A stretch of 24,643 nt of DNA from Paramacrobiotus metropolitanus. Taxonomy: Eukaryota > Tardigrada > Eutardigrada > Parachela > Macrobiotidae. The translations under genes and the position numbers were made by a program. The notes below the pieces were generated by a model that worked only from the letters and a program-made list of their open reading frames with translations, made no database searches and had not been told where the DNA came from. The number at the start of each line of letters is the position of its first letter. Positions within the stretch are counted from its first letter, which is position 1. The stretch is from positions 1 to 24,643 of the forward strand of contig NW_026570637.1 in NCBI RefSeq assembly GCF_019649055.1, written 5' to 3'. Of this stretch, positions 1 through 8,143 are shown piece by piece.

Positions 1-194
1 TTACCGCCCGTGAGTGGGTGGTCGGCGGCGTGGTAATTTAAGGGAAAAGACCCACTGTTCTGTTATTAAATTTTCCGAACTGTTGGCTAGATTAGAAACA
101 CTCTCTGATGCTGATGGCTTGCTAGGTTTTTCTAAAACGATTTTTCTTGTGGACGCAAGTCCTTTATAGTCTGCACGCAAGTCAATGCGGACAA

Positions 195-766
195 CTACCA
201 TCGAGTGTCAACGCTAATTACAGGCTGTGTCCAGTATGGAGCGATGTGGCTGTGCGCTGTCTACCTCAACAGCGGCACTGTATCCTGGATTTCAGCCTGC
301 GTGAGCGCCGTGCTGACATGCGCGATGAAGTCTACCGTCTGGGCCGACTGCTGTACCACGGTGTAACCCGCGGCGTGCGGAGCCTAATACTCAGCCGGTG
401 GCGACCGGCGGAGTACTGGCAGGGCAGCGAGGGGCACCGCAACGGCTGCACCGACGTCACCGTTATCCGGCAGGTGGTTCGCTTGTTGCGACCGGCTGCG
501 GCATTACAGCGCATCATCTGCCACCGCTGCGTCGTCACCGGCGTCCTGCCCGCTATCTGGTCACTGGACTCTCAATGGGAAGCCACGCCCGATCGCCGCG
601 CCACTTCCCGCTAAGCCACCTGTCGCCGCTGATGGAGGTGTGCCACGGCCAGCTGATCCTGGTGGACTTCCTGCAGAACGACGCCGTCCAACAGTTCCGC
701 CATCTCCGGCCCTTCTGCCGTGCCGACTTCACCCGCTTGACGAACGAGCCCTATGAGAGTGTGTGA
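195..766 (+). pseudogene. F-box/LRR-like gene fragment, frame-shifted
   Basis: GC-rich coding-like island. The frame that is open to 614 gives a segment resembling the second half of an F-box (LCPVWSDVAVRCLPQQRHC, then an ILDF-type end), followed by a leucine-rich stretch containing GVRSLILSRW. From about 560-610 the coding-like signal moves to another + frame, which reads LMEVCHGQLILVDFLQNDAV and stops at 766. Together the two pieces look like one F-box protein with a leucine-rich tail, broken by an indel or joined across an unrecognised intron. F-box proteins act as substrate adaptors of SCF ubiquitin ligases; that is family knowledge, and assignment to the family rests only on the short resemblance. 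I see no clear start codon, and the 5' end may lie outside the window. It could instead be an unrelated repeat protein. Confidence 0.35.
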
Positions 767-1700
767 GTTTAACGGCGAGCAACAAGGCGCATGGGGTATG
801 GACTTTACTTCCGGGCATCAAGCGGATACCAAGCAAAGAGCAATACCGTATATATATAACATCATAAAAGAGGCACGTAGTGCCCTAACAGCCATGCACA
901 GAAAAACATCAAAGATGAGAACAGCAGAAGTTTACACATTTCGAGAAAAGCAGTTACAGATTAGGTGGTGACGGGGATGGAGGGAGGGAAAGAAAAATCT
1001 TCTCCAGGCAAAACGGGTGAACTAATGGCTGCCGGCTGGTGGTCAGCTGCTTTATATAGGCGAGTCCAGGTGGCCAGGAATGGGAGAGCGTTTGCTTTTA
1101 CCTGGCCAGGGGAGGAACAACTGACCAATGCGCGCGCGGTGGTCAGCGGATAACTCCGCCTTCATTATAAAAAGATTTCCCCAAAGAAATCTTAATCATT
1201 AATTTCCTATGCAAAGTACTTGTACTGCAGCTGCTTGTAAGGAAGTCTCATCGAGTGACCAGTCTAGGGATTTACCCGATTAACAATAGTTGCAACTTGC
1301 AAGGGTTGTGTATCTTTTAATAACATCGTTATCGAAATCAGATGGCCAGATTGTTCAAAACGAAAAACGGCTCCGTATGAGCACAATAAATAAATCACAC
1401 AATTCGTAATAAAATACGGACAACTGCTCAATTTGTAGAAAACAATTACTGTTGCGGTTGGGCGGCGCCAGCGCCATCCGCATTGCTGCACGCGCACCCC
1501 CTGGATTCCAGATTGAAGACGGTTAAACGGATCAACTGCGCTAGTCAAGAGTTGGGGAAGTCGGCGTGCTATATATTATGCGATATTATTGCAGCGATAG
1601 AAGTTGTACAACCATAAGACCACCCCGTTATGATTCATCATTGCGTTATGAATTTCTGTCCATTTTATCGGCTAGCTGGTCTTCTTCACAATTTCTAGAA
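767..1700. other. Intergenic stretch with promoter-like elements
   Basis: I find no convincing gene here. The short open frames lack recognisable domains. At 1030-1150 there is a CG-richer patch with a TATA-like motif (tttatatagg, about 1051), a perfect palindrome cctggccagg, a CCAAT box inside ctgaccaatg, and a CTGACCA...TGGTCAG inverted repeat around a CG-rich loop. It could be a core promoter, but no gene follows closely enough to support this. Confidence 0.3.
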
Positions 1701-1706
1701 TTCAGT

Positions 1707-1760
1707 CTTGCATTCGCTTGCTACAGCTTGCATTAGCTTGATCAGCTTGTTAAACTCTTG
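1707..1760. repeat. Degenerate 10 bp CTTG-phased repeat
   Basis: CTTG recurs at 1707, 1717, 1727, 1737, 1746 and 1757, almost exactly one helical turn apart. Units resemble cttgcattag and cttgctacag. The tract is short and degenerate. It could be a diverged minisatellite or a phased binding array; nothing nearby decides which. Confidence 0.55.
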
Positions 1761-1859
1761 CCTAAACCTTCCTCCTTGTCTTGCATTGTTCTTGTCATTA
1801 AACATGCCGTGAACTTCCGTTGTTACGTTCAGTAATTGTGTTACGTCAGTAAGAGCGTC

Positions 1860-2261
1860 CACGACCGCGCCGTGGCCGGTCGTGCCAACCTTTCATCCCA
1901 ACAGCCCACACAAACTCGTGGTACGGTCAACACGCCAACCCACTAGAACAGCAGCCAGATAGGCTACCGTTACGATATACATTATGACGTTGCGCGGCGA
2001 CAGCAGTTCCGTCTGGGATGATAGGGCGTTGGCCTTGTCCCGGCACTTGCTGCAGGAGAAGAAGCGCGCCGGTCTCTTTCTGTCCTGGCGGATTCCGTTA
2101 GGTCCATGGATTGCAGCGTCTGCCGGAGGTGTTGGAAAGATCATTGGCGGTTCGTATTGATCGTCGGCACCGTCACCGCCACCCCCACCGGCCGGCAAAT
2201 ACCAACTGGCCTTCGCGGCCCCGGTCACCGTCTACTCCGCCACCGGCCAAATGGACCGCGA
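1860..2261. other. GC-rich coding-like island, strand unresolved
   Basis: Both strands have open frames here. The minus frame (2228 to 1893) is proline- and glycine-rich at its start, contains FSCSKCRDK, and then has a hydrophobic segment VIMYIVTVAYLAAVLVGW that would span a membrane once, followed by a short tail and a stop. The plus frame from ATG 1984 gives a 58-residue peptide ending at TGA 2158-2160. It is followed in the same frame by a proline run and QLAFAAPVTVYSATG, which loosely resembles the cadherin-like exon at 3525. I cannot choose between them. The island is cut on its right by the foldback arm that begins near 2262, so it is probably part of a host gene disrupted by that element. 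Confidence 0.3.
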
Positions 2262-2445
2262 CCTTTCGCCGCCGACAACTTGTCGCAGGACTTTTGGTCG
2301 CAGACATTTCGCCGTAAGGTCATCTCGCCGTGGGACGCTTCGTCGCGGGACATTTAACCGGCAGGACATTACGACAAGAAACATTTCGTCGTCAGACCGT
2401 TTCGACGCCGAGACATTTTGCCGCAGGACTGTTTCGATGAAAAGC
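2262..2445 (+). repeat. Left arm, ~16 bp periodic repeat
   Basis: GAC/GGAC cores recur every 14-16 bp from about 2288 to 2430, as in gcgggacattt, gcaggacatt and gagacatttt. The units are diverged, so this is not a recently expanded satellite. Confidence 0.65.
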
Positions 2446-2524
2446 CCATTTCAGCAGATAAATTTTTTGTCAGGCTATTGAAACTGGTAGCAATTCCTAA
2501 AAAAAGGCATGACCTCCGAAAAAA

Positions 2525-2672
2525 CTAACTAAGAAAATACGAAGGCTAAGAACCCTGAGAAAACCCTAGAAACCTGAGAACAACCTAAGAATAACCTAAG
2601 AAACCTAAATAGCCCGAGCATAAACCAAGAATAACCTAAGAAACCTAAGAATAATTAAGATCAACCAAGAAC
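2525..2672 (+). repeat. aacctaagaa-type 10-11 bp repeat
   Basis: About a dozen imperfect copies of aacctaagaa or aacctaagaat lie in the centre of the foldback element. A smaller patch of the same type recurs at about 3038-3070, next to the right arm. No coding function is apparent. Confidence 0.55.
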
Positions 2673-3104
2673 TTACTATAGCTAGAAGGACTGGGAACGG
2701 ACTGCGCAACGGTCGACTACGTCATCACTGTCGCATACAGAAAGCACTGCTGTGCTAATGCTTACCATAATTCCATAGACTTTGTTGTCCCTTTTAAAAG
2801 ATATTCTGACTTTTCTTTCTCATCAGAAGCTTTCAGAGCTTTTGATAGCTTATTTTGAATATTTAAATCCCAGTTTCGGGGGGTAAAAATAGAAGAGAAC
2901 AGAAATCTGCTGAGAAAACTGACAAAAACCGTGAAAAACGCGCATCTGTCACCATGGCAGCCGCCCTCCCGTGTATGCGAGAGTGATCACGTCAAACGGT
3001 TGGTTACCAGTCCTTCTCACACTATAGTAAGTACTTGGATCAACCTAAGAAGCCTAAAACCTAAAAAAAATCTCAGAAGAAACCCGGAAAGCCAGCAAAA
3101 ATTA

Positions 3105-3290
3105 AGCGTGTCGAATGTTTTTGCGGCGAAGAGCCCGCGATCAGACGTCCTGCGTCAAAATGTCGCTAAGTCAGCATGTCTCAATGCTAGCTGTCCCTAA
3201 CCGAAGTGTCCCAACGTCAAAATGTCCCGCGGCGAAAAGTCGTGCGTCGAATTTGATTGCGGCGAAATGTCACACTCCTAAATGTTCGGG
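3105..3290 (-). repeat. Right arm, ~16 bp periodic repeat (inverted)
   Basis: GTC/GTT cores recur about every 16 bp from 3116 to 3286, as in caaaatgtcg, gaagtgtccc, caaaatgtcc and gaaatgtcac. This is the inverse complement of the left arm at 2262-2445. Confidence 0.65.
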
Positions 3291-3365
3291 TGCGGGCCAG
3301 GCACAGCTGGCGTCCGTGCTCCAGAAGCTCCAGCGGGGACCACCACCAACCACATCTACAACGTA

Positions 3366-3518
3366 GGACGAAATGGTCGCATAGCCCCATACCCAGCATT
3401 CTGTACGCATGCGGTGCAGTGCACTTGTACGAACCGGATATTTTGAACTTAGCCGTACAGTGTACTGCACTGCATTCGTACTGAATGTGGAGATGTTGGG
3501 TATGCGACCATTTTGTCC
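3366..3518. mobile_element. Palindromic MITE, Tc1/mariner-like, TA target duplication
   Basis: The terminal inverted repeats begin ggacgaaatggtcgcata at 3366 and end tatgcgaccattttgtcc at 3518, with one mismatch in 18. Complementarity continues inward through gtgcagtgcac/gtgtactgcac, so nearly the whole 153 bp folds back. It is flanked directly by TA on each side (3364-3365 and 3519-3520), the target duplication expected for Tc1/mariner-superfamily elements. It encodes no protein, so it would depend on a transposase supplied elsewhere. Confidence 0.8.
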
Positions 3519-3524
3519 TAAGCT

Positions 3525-3656
3525 GTACTTCGCGGTCCCGGTGTACACTTTCTACCCAACCGGGACGGCGTGCAACGCCGGCGGGGTGCTGGGACAAGTC
3601 GGGGTGGTTGGCGCCACTACGGCACCGACGTTCACCATTACCAGCACTAATCCCGG
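3525..3656 (+). CDS. Cadherin-like exon fragment
   Basis: A GC-rich frame reads from just right of the MITE through YFAVPVYTFYPTGTACNAG, then a VLGQVGVVGA strand, then TFTITSTNPG, and meets a consensus 5' splice site (cccg/gtaagt) at about 3656. The pattern of Tyr-x-Phe, Gly-x-Val and Thr-Phe-x-Ile-x-Ser strands is like a cadherin-type extracellular repeat, which mediates calcium-dependent adhesion. The upstream exon border is unclear because the MITE sits immediately beside it. No following exon is recognisable in the next kilobase on this strand, so the gene is probably broken. It could also belong to another Ig-like beta-sandwich family. Confidence 0.4.
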
Positions 3657-3659
3657 TAA

Positions 3660-4058
3660 GTATGGCCTTTTGCATCCTTGACCGTAGGATTGTGACCTGC
3701 GAATCGATCGTCTGACCAGTCTGTTATTATACCGTTCAATAAGCTGAATATGTTATGCAGAAACAAGTCATCGAAAATTGTTTCTACGATTATTCAAACG
3801 TTACTGATAAAATTATTATTACCGCATTCATTAAAAAAATAGTAAGTAGTAAGAAATTAAATCTCAACGATTATTAAATATTTTATCGTAAAAGAAAAAA
3901 ATTGGTCAGTCTATATAAATTACTTCTAAAAAGACATGATCATATAATTATTACAGTAACATACAATTAGTAAACTGTGCAACTATAACATGAATTGCTA
4001 TTAAAGAGCTAAAGTGACGAGTAGAAGCACGTGGGTGTGCTAATTACGACAGCATAGT
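3660..4058. other. AT-rich non-coding stretch
   Basis: I see no gene, RNA or structured repeat here. It lies between two cadherin-like fragments that face each other. Confidence 0.5.
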
Positions 4059-4059
4059 T

Positions 4060-4292
4060 GACTAGCCTGTGGTGGGCGTGCAGGTGCCGCCGTTGCAGGC
4101 GATGGCCACCTGCGCGGTGCTGGTCCGTGACCGTCCCATCCTGCACGGTAGCCGTCACTGTCACCGCTGGTGGCCGTGCAGAACATCCGGTTTGATGATG
4201 AAAGAGGCCGGTGCGGTCTGGCCGCTGTTGGCCGTGCCCTGCACGGTGTGCGTCCCGGACACCGGGCCTGTCGTGGGGTTGGTGATGACGCC
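4060..4292 (-). pseudogene. Cadherin-like repeat fragment, two compensating frameshifts
   Basis: Read on the minus strand, one frame gives AGVITNPTTGPVSGTHTVQG followed by NSGQTAPASFIIKP. The signal then moves to another frame (PAVTVTATVQDGTVTD) and returns to the first (TSTAQVAIACNGGTCTPTTG), ending at a TAG. The order Gly-x-Ile-Thr, then xTVxxxAxSG, then VTVxATVQDG, then STAxVxIxC is that of a cadherin-type repeat. Two opposite indels would be needed to keep one frame, so the copy is decayed or carries sequencing errors. It is on the opposite strand from the cadherin-like exon at 3525-3656. No transmembrane or cytoplasmic part can be attached to it. Confidence 0.45.
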
Positions 4293-4299
4293 GGCTTAT

Positions 4300-5060
4300 T
4301 ATGTGTTCGTTTTTTAATTAAAATATTGCATGAAGTTTTAATAACGTTGGCGCGCACATACGGACCTTTTCAAAAACTTAATACATACGGTATTTACCCA
4401 CTCCTAAATTCCAAATCATAATTCCCTACGTTAAACGCAAGCGGTCGCGAACTAGCGCGACGGATACTAGAGTAAACATAATCATAATGTGTAATAACCA
4501 TCAGACCGTAAACTGCTCATAAATAATTCGTATCTACTGTGTACACGTGAGTGAACTCAGCAGTCGTCATCCTTAAATAATGCTTCTTTAAGGTTAACTA
4601 TGGTCTGTGGCCGGTTAGTCAAATTTGTACTGTTACCAGCCAGCGGACCAAGGCCGTTCCGCATTGCCGTGTTTCCGCTTATGATTTACCTGAATTCACA
4701 ATTCCTGTCCGCTGCCGAACGAAATACCTGAAGGCCGGGCTTTCTGTACGGATAAGCGAGTATTATTATCAACAATAAGCACGGTAGACAATTCGCGGCA
4801 AGCCAGGTTCATGAAGAATTTTAATGCACATCATCCAGATAGAACTATACAAATGACTCGGCAAAGGCGCGAATGTTGATAAAGCTATCGTGAAAAGATG
4901 AGAGCACCGGGCGCGGGCTTAGGTACTTTACTTTACATGATACACGCCTGTAACGCTTACAAAAAGATATGGCTCCTGTACTTTTGTAAAAACATTTAAT
5001 TTTCATAATAAGTTCGCTTACAAATTTTTGATTTCTACCCAGCGCACGCGTAGTATTAGA
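4300..5060. other. Intergenic stretch without recognisable features
   Basis: AT-leaning sequence with no convincing reading frame, repeat or RNA. It may hold the promoter of the small membrane protein at 5105. Confidence 0.5.
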
Positions 5061-5104
5061 CCATGCATGTATTGTCTAGACTTTGCACGGAAACCGACGG
5101 AATC

Positions 5105-5530
5105 ATGGCCAAGCGCCGTCTGCTGTGCACCGGCATTACGACAGTTGTCCTGCTATTTATTTTGGCTTTGGCGAGTTATCCAGCTGTCATACTTACCGCG
5201 TCAACTACCATCACGCAACCGATTGCCTGGTCACCATACTCGGAATCGTACCTTGTGTCTACAGCATCGAGTACACTCAGTTCCAGTGCGGTCACGAAGG
5301 AACAGGAATCCGTGAGAACGCCGTCAACTGCAACAAACCATACGGTGGTAATACACAGATTTCTAAACCGCGGTATCGCCAGACTTTACCGCCAGATCAT
5401 GTGTAAAGCAGAATTTAGTACTGCATCGAAATTCGCAGGACAGTTCAGCAAAGGCAAACCTCTAAGTATCAAGACAAGGTTTCTCCGACAGCAAGAGAAA
5501 CATCAAACACCACACCAAAAAAAGTACTGA
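5105..5530 (+). CDS. Small type II membrane or secreted protein, unknown function
   Basis: I chose the ATG at 5105 because it has a good animal context (atcATGG) and starts a classic N-terminal signal: basic MAKRRLLCTG, then about 18 hydrophobic residues (roughly 11-29, TTVVLLFILALASYPAVIL). An in-frame ATG at 5063 would add 14 residues. After the hydrophobic segment the protein is Ser/Thr-rich, carries one N-glycosylation sequon (NHT), and becomes basic toward its C-terminus. The layout suits a signal anchor (as in Golgi enzymes) or a cleaved signal peptide. At about 140 residues it has no catalytic domain that I recognise, so it may be only a first exon. I give no function. Confidence 0.4.
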   Translation: MAKRRLLCTGITTVVLLFILALASYPAVILTASTTITQPIAWSPYSESYLVSTASSTLSSSAVTKEQESVRTPSTATNHTVVIHRFLNRGIARLYRQIMCKAEFSTASKFAGQFSKGKPLSIKTRFLRQQEKHQTPHQKKY

Positions 5531-6189
5531 TGCGTTGTTAGAAACAAAACCGGATAAGAAACAATTATAGAAAGAAAATCTCAATGCCGCCGATACGACA
5601 CATCGCAGGTGGGCAGAGATTTTTAGAAACTTGTCATTTCTAATTTCCAAGAGTTTTCAAATTAATTTACTGTGTACCGGAATAAAGAATCTGACAGTAC
5701 AGGCATCAAGGAGACAAAAAAATAATATGCTATTTGCACCTTTTCTTTTTCCATCCCGAAATTTGTGCAGGTATGCTCAGCGAATGCATCGTATTCCACA
5801 AAAGTCCCCGGATCCATAAGGACACTGACCCGTTCCCGAGCGGTTAATTTACCCTACGACAGTGCAATGTTGCTGTAATAGTGAGTGTTAACTTTGCAAA
5901 CAGCGGATCTGCAAATTGCAGCGTTTCATGAAAACCGAGATGAACCAACTTCACTACTACGATGCTTTCGCTTCACGCAACATAAAGTCGTCTATTTAAT
6001 TCTAGAAAAATTTGAACTCGTGGTAGAGTTTTATTAACGGAAAACGAATGCACTAACACGGTTACAACTAGTTTTAATTACTGTGATTCGTGAATCCCAG
6101 GGCAAGCAAACTGTAAATGACGCAAAAGCGACTGCATCACTAGACTACACTTTTTCGGCACGTCTGCAAGTTGCATCATCCATAGAGCG
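5531..6189. other. Intergenic stretch without recognisable features
   Basis: AT-rich; only short uninformative open frames on either strand. Confidence 0.45.
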
Positions 6190-6425
6190 GTGATACGAGC
6201 ATTCTACCAGACTACCAGTACCCCCAACCTTTTTATGTTGGGCATCGATGCGCTTCTGTCCACCTCCCAAGAGAGACTGATGGCGTTTCTCGTCGATCAT
6301 CCTCTTCACCCCGATCGTCTGCAAGGCGGAACCCGGTGGCGGACTGCTGACAGTTTCCGTCGTTCCCGTTGCACTGGCTGCATCTTGCGCTGCGACAGTC
6401 GACCCCGAGAAACTTCGGTAATGCA
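6190..6425. other. GC-rich coding-like island, strand unresolved
   Basis: A compact GC-rich patch in AT-rich surroundings with competing frames. One plus frame reads FTPIVCKAEPGGGLLTVSVV then PVALAASCAATVDPEKLR and ends at a gtaatg that could be a 5' splice site. A minus frame reads SGSTVAAQDAASATGTTETV, then a proline run. Either could be a single exon of a host gene. Neither matches a family I know. Confidence 0.25.
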
Positions 6426-6429
6426 GCAC

Positions 6430-7233
6430 ATTATTAAAAACATTGCGACTAGCTATGGGGCTGTGCTGAGAGGGCAGATGAGTGCATAACCAGTGGCAGA
6501 GGAATAGTTTGTAGCGTAGGGTTTAATGCGTATTAAAGCAACCGATCAAATAATTTAGCGGTTGTAAGGTTAAAATTTTTTAATGTTTCTTATGTCTGAA
6601 ATGGCCGGGCACGTTTTCTGTCGTGTGGCACCTGTTGCTACAACATTTCAAGAAAGCAAAATTTTGTATTGAGAGAAATGATTGTACATTGGCCAACTGC
6701 ATGAAACTGGGGGCATTACAGACAATAGAAAACGTGACACTGTTTATTCGGCAATACTTTTGCGCGATGCTGAAGTTGTGGAGACAGTTTCGCGGAAGTT
6801 AGCAAGGTATCTAGAGGATATTTCCATATTGTATTACTACGGTTTACGTATGTCAGTAATGGTACAGTACGTAACGGTAAATTTTGTGGTCCCTGGACGT
6901 CGTCCGGTCACCTTGGGTCGGAAGTTTAACTTCTGCAGACGATTCTGTAGGTCGATATCAGTGTGTCTATCAGGTGTACGAAAACGGATATTGTAGTACG
7001 TGACTTTACGGATGTGAGTAATTTCGCATTCACAAATAGTCTAAGCTCCGGTCCCTGGATGTTATGCGGTCAACCAAGAGGTTTTTGTGGTTGGTTAATG
7101 GATTTATTTTTAATCATGAAAGTCAAAATACATTCGTCAGTTTTACTGAAAAATGAGGATTTTAATCATGACGTATTTTGATATTATTAATTGACCAATA
7201 TTTGGCTGTCTTGATTGTTACTTATTTGTCAAT
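6430..7233. other. Stretch upstream of the GIY-YIG gene
   Basis: I find no ankyrin repeats or LEM domain here, although both precede the nuclease domain in animal LEM-3/ANKLE1 proteins. The longest open frames have no ATG or no recognisable domain. Any promoter of the gene at 7234 would lie here. Confidence 0.4.
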
Positions 7234-7752
7234 ATGACTAGCTATGTTTATGTTCTTTGCGATTTAAAAGATTTTCACGTCTCTTTTGACAGATTTGTTG
7301 CTTGTGTTTTTTACATAGGGAAAGGTTCAAGAAATAAAAAGACTTATGATCGACCCGGTGCCCACATGAGGATGGCTCGGAAACCCTTCGTCGTTAAGGT
7401 AATGGGAATTTTAGTAAATGTTTTTATTGACTTTTTTGTTCGAAAATTTGAATTGAAGCGGAATTGTAAACTCAACACAATTCAACAAGTATGGCGGGAT
7501 GGTGGGGCGGTTACTGTTATTTCCGCATGTGAAAATTCTTCGTCAGAAGCTGCTTGGACTGCAGAGGCGTGCTTAATTCGTCACATCGGATTGAAGAAGT
7601 TAACTAACCAGAGAAATGGTACTTTTAAATACGTACCATATGGATTCAAAGTTTGCGACATACCGAATCGCGCGAACGTACTTCTTCGGAAGTTATATCA
7701 GGAATATCGTTGTGGGAAAATTAGGCGGTATACCCGAAACGGCAGAAATTGA
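7234..7752 (+). CDS. LEM-3/ANKLE1-type GIY-YIG endonuclease
   Basis: Encodes a structure-specific DNA nuclease domain of the GIY-YIG fold. Visible motifs in order are the GIY strand (Y4-V-Y6), the YIG strand FYIGKG (Y27, G29), a His/Arg helix (H44, R46), KLNTIQQVWRDGG (79-91), the catalytic Glu in AEACLIRHIGL (E111), and LTNQ with N125. The spacing and the pair VWRDGG / LTNQRNG match the metazoan LEM-3/ANKLE1 branch, not SLX1 or Penelope GIY-YIG domains. Residues 56-75 do not fit the family and coincide with a GT-AG stretch of exactly 60 nt (7399-7458, aag/gtaatg...gaag), so this is probably an in-frame intron. Family members resolve DNA bridges and branched DNA and carry ankyrin and LEM parts that are absent here. 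It may be a free-standing gene or the last exon of a longer one; an acceptor-like gactag sits just before the Tyr codons. All catalytic residues are kept. Confidence 0.75.
   Translation: MTSYVYVLCDLKDFHVSFDRFVACVFYIGKGSRNKKTYDRPGAHMRMARKPFVVKVMGILVNVFIDFFVRKFELKRNCKLNTIQQVWRDGGAVTVISACENSSSEAAWTAEACLIRHIGLKKLTNQRNGTFKYVPYGFKVCDIPNRANVLLRKLYQEYRCGKIRRYTRNGRN
7399..7458 (+). other. Putative 60 nt in-frame intron
   Basis: It begins gtaatg after AAG and ends ttgaattgaag, is AT-rich, contains no stop in frame, and encodes the only part of the GIY-YIG protein that does not align with its family. The length matches the 58 nt intron inferred in the RPA-like gene. Confidence 0.5.
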
Positions 7753-8143
7753 TTTTAGACTGAGTACTTACATATTCTTCAGATGTATTAAGGATACGCT
7801 AAACTGATGACCTTTTTACAATCCGTAATTGGGTTTTTGCGATGTTACTTTCGTCCTTGTACCAGTGTGTTAGTAGTGGAAGAGCTTGTTTTTTCGCATT
7901 CTGTGTTTGTCAAGACACGCACTGACCTTGTGTTTGTTACTTTTGTTTTCCTATCATTTCTTAGTTACGCAGATGTATTTTTACTTAACTACTATGTTTC
8001 TAATCTGCATGGAATTGCGGTTCGATAAAAACCAATCACTTGAAGCATGTTGTTGCACGTTATTTAAAACATCTTTGTTGTTGAAGATTTTCCCTCTTGT
8101 TGCATGTATTAAGTAAACTACTTTCACCTTATTGTTTACAATT
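7753..8143. other. AT-rich stretch downstream of the GIY-YIG gene
   Basis: No gene is supported. A hydrophobic open frame at 7807-8028 reflects T-richness. The first long repeat unit starts at 8144. Confidence 0.4.

Larger units (their letters stand above)
2262..3290. mobile_element. Foldback-type element with periodic inverted arms
   Basis: Two arms (about 2262-2445 and 3105-3290) each hold roughly 11 imperfect copies of a 15-16 bp unit. The left arm reads like gacatttcgccgc and the right arm like its reverse complement gcggcgaaatgtc. Arms made of short tandem units in inverted orientation are the hallmark of foldback (FB-like) transposons. The centre (2446-3104) is AT-rich, carries no transposase that I recognise, and contains a run of aacctaagaa-like units. 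Apparent open frames through the arms (Arg-, Thr- and Phe-rich) come from the repeat and are not genes. Exact termini and target duplication are not resolved. Confidence 0.65.

Noticed and set aside
2251-2481. Open frame rich in Arg, Thr and Phe, apparently a low-complexity protein
   Set aside because: It is the ~16 bp foldback repeat translated; the inverse arm gives the same kind of peptide on the other strand.
2525-2672. aacctaagaa repeats as a telomere-like array (contains CCTAA)
   Set aside because: The period is 10-11 bp, irregular, and inside a foldback element; it is not an array of 5-6 bp telomere units.
6682-7181. Two overlapping plus frames of 104 and 72 codons upstream of the GIY-YIG gene
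   Set aside because: The longer one begins with TTG right after a stop, and neither shows a domain or splice borders linking it to the nuclease.
7234-7752. GIY-YIG domain as the endonuclease of a Penelope-like retroelement, with the tandem repeats as its terminal repeats
   Set aside because: The motifs match the LEM-3/ANKLE1 branch, there is no reverse transcriptase upstream, and the repeat pair lies entirely on one side of the gene.
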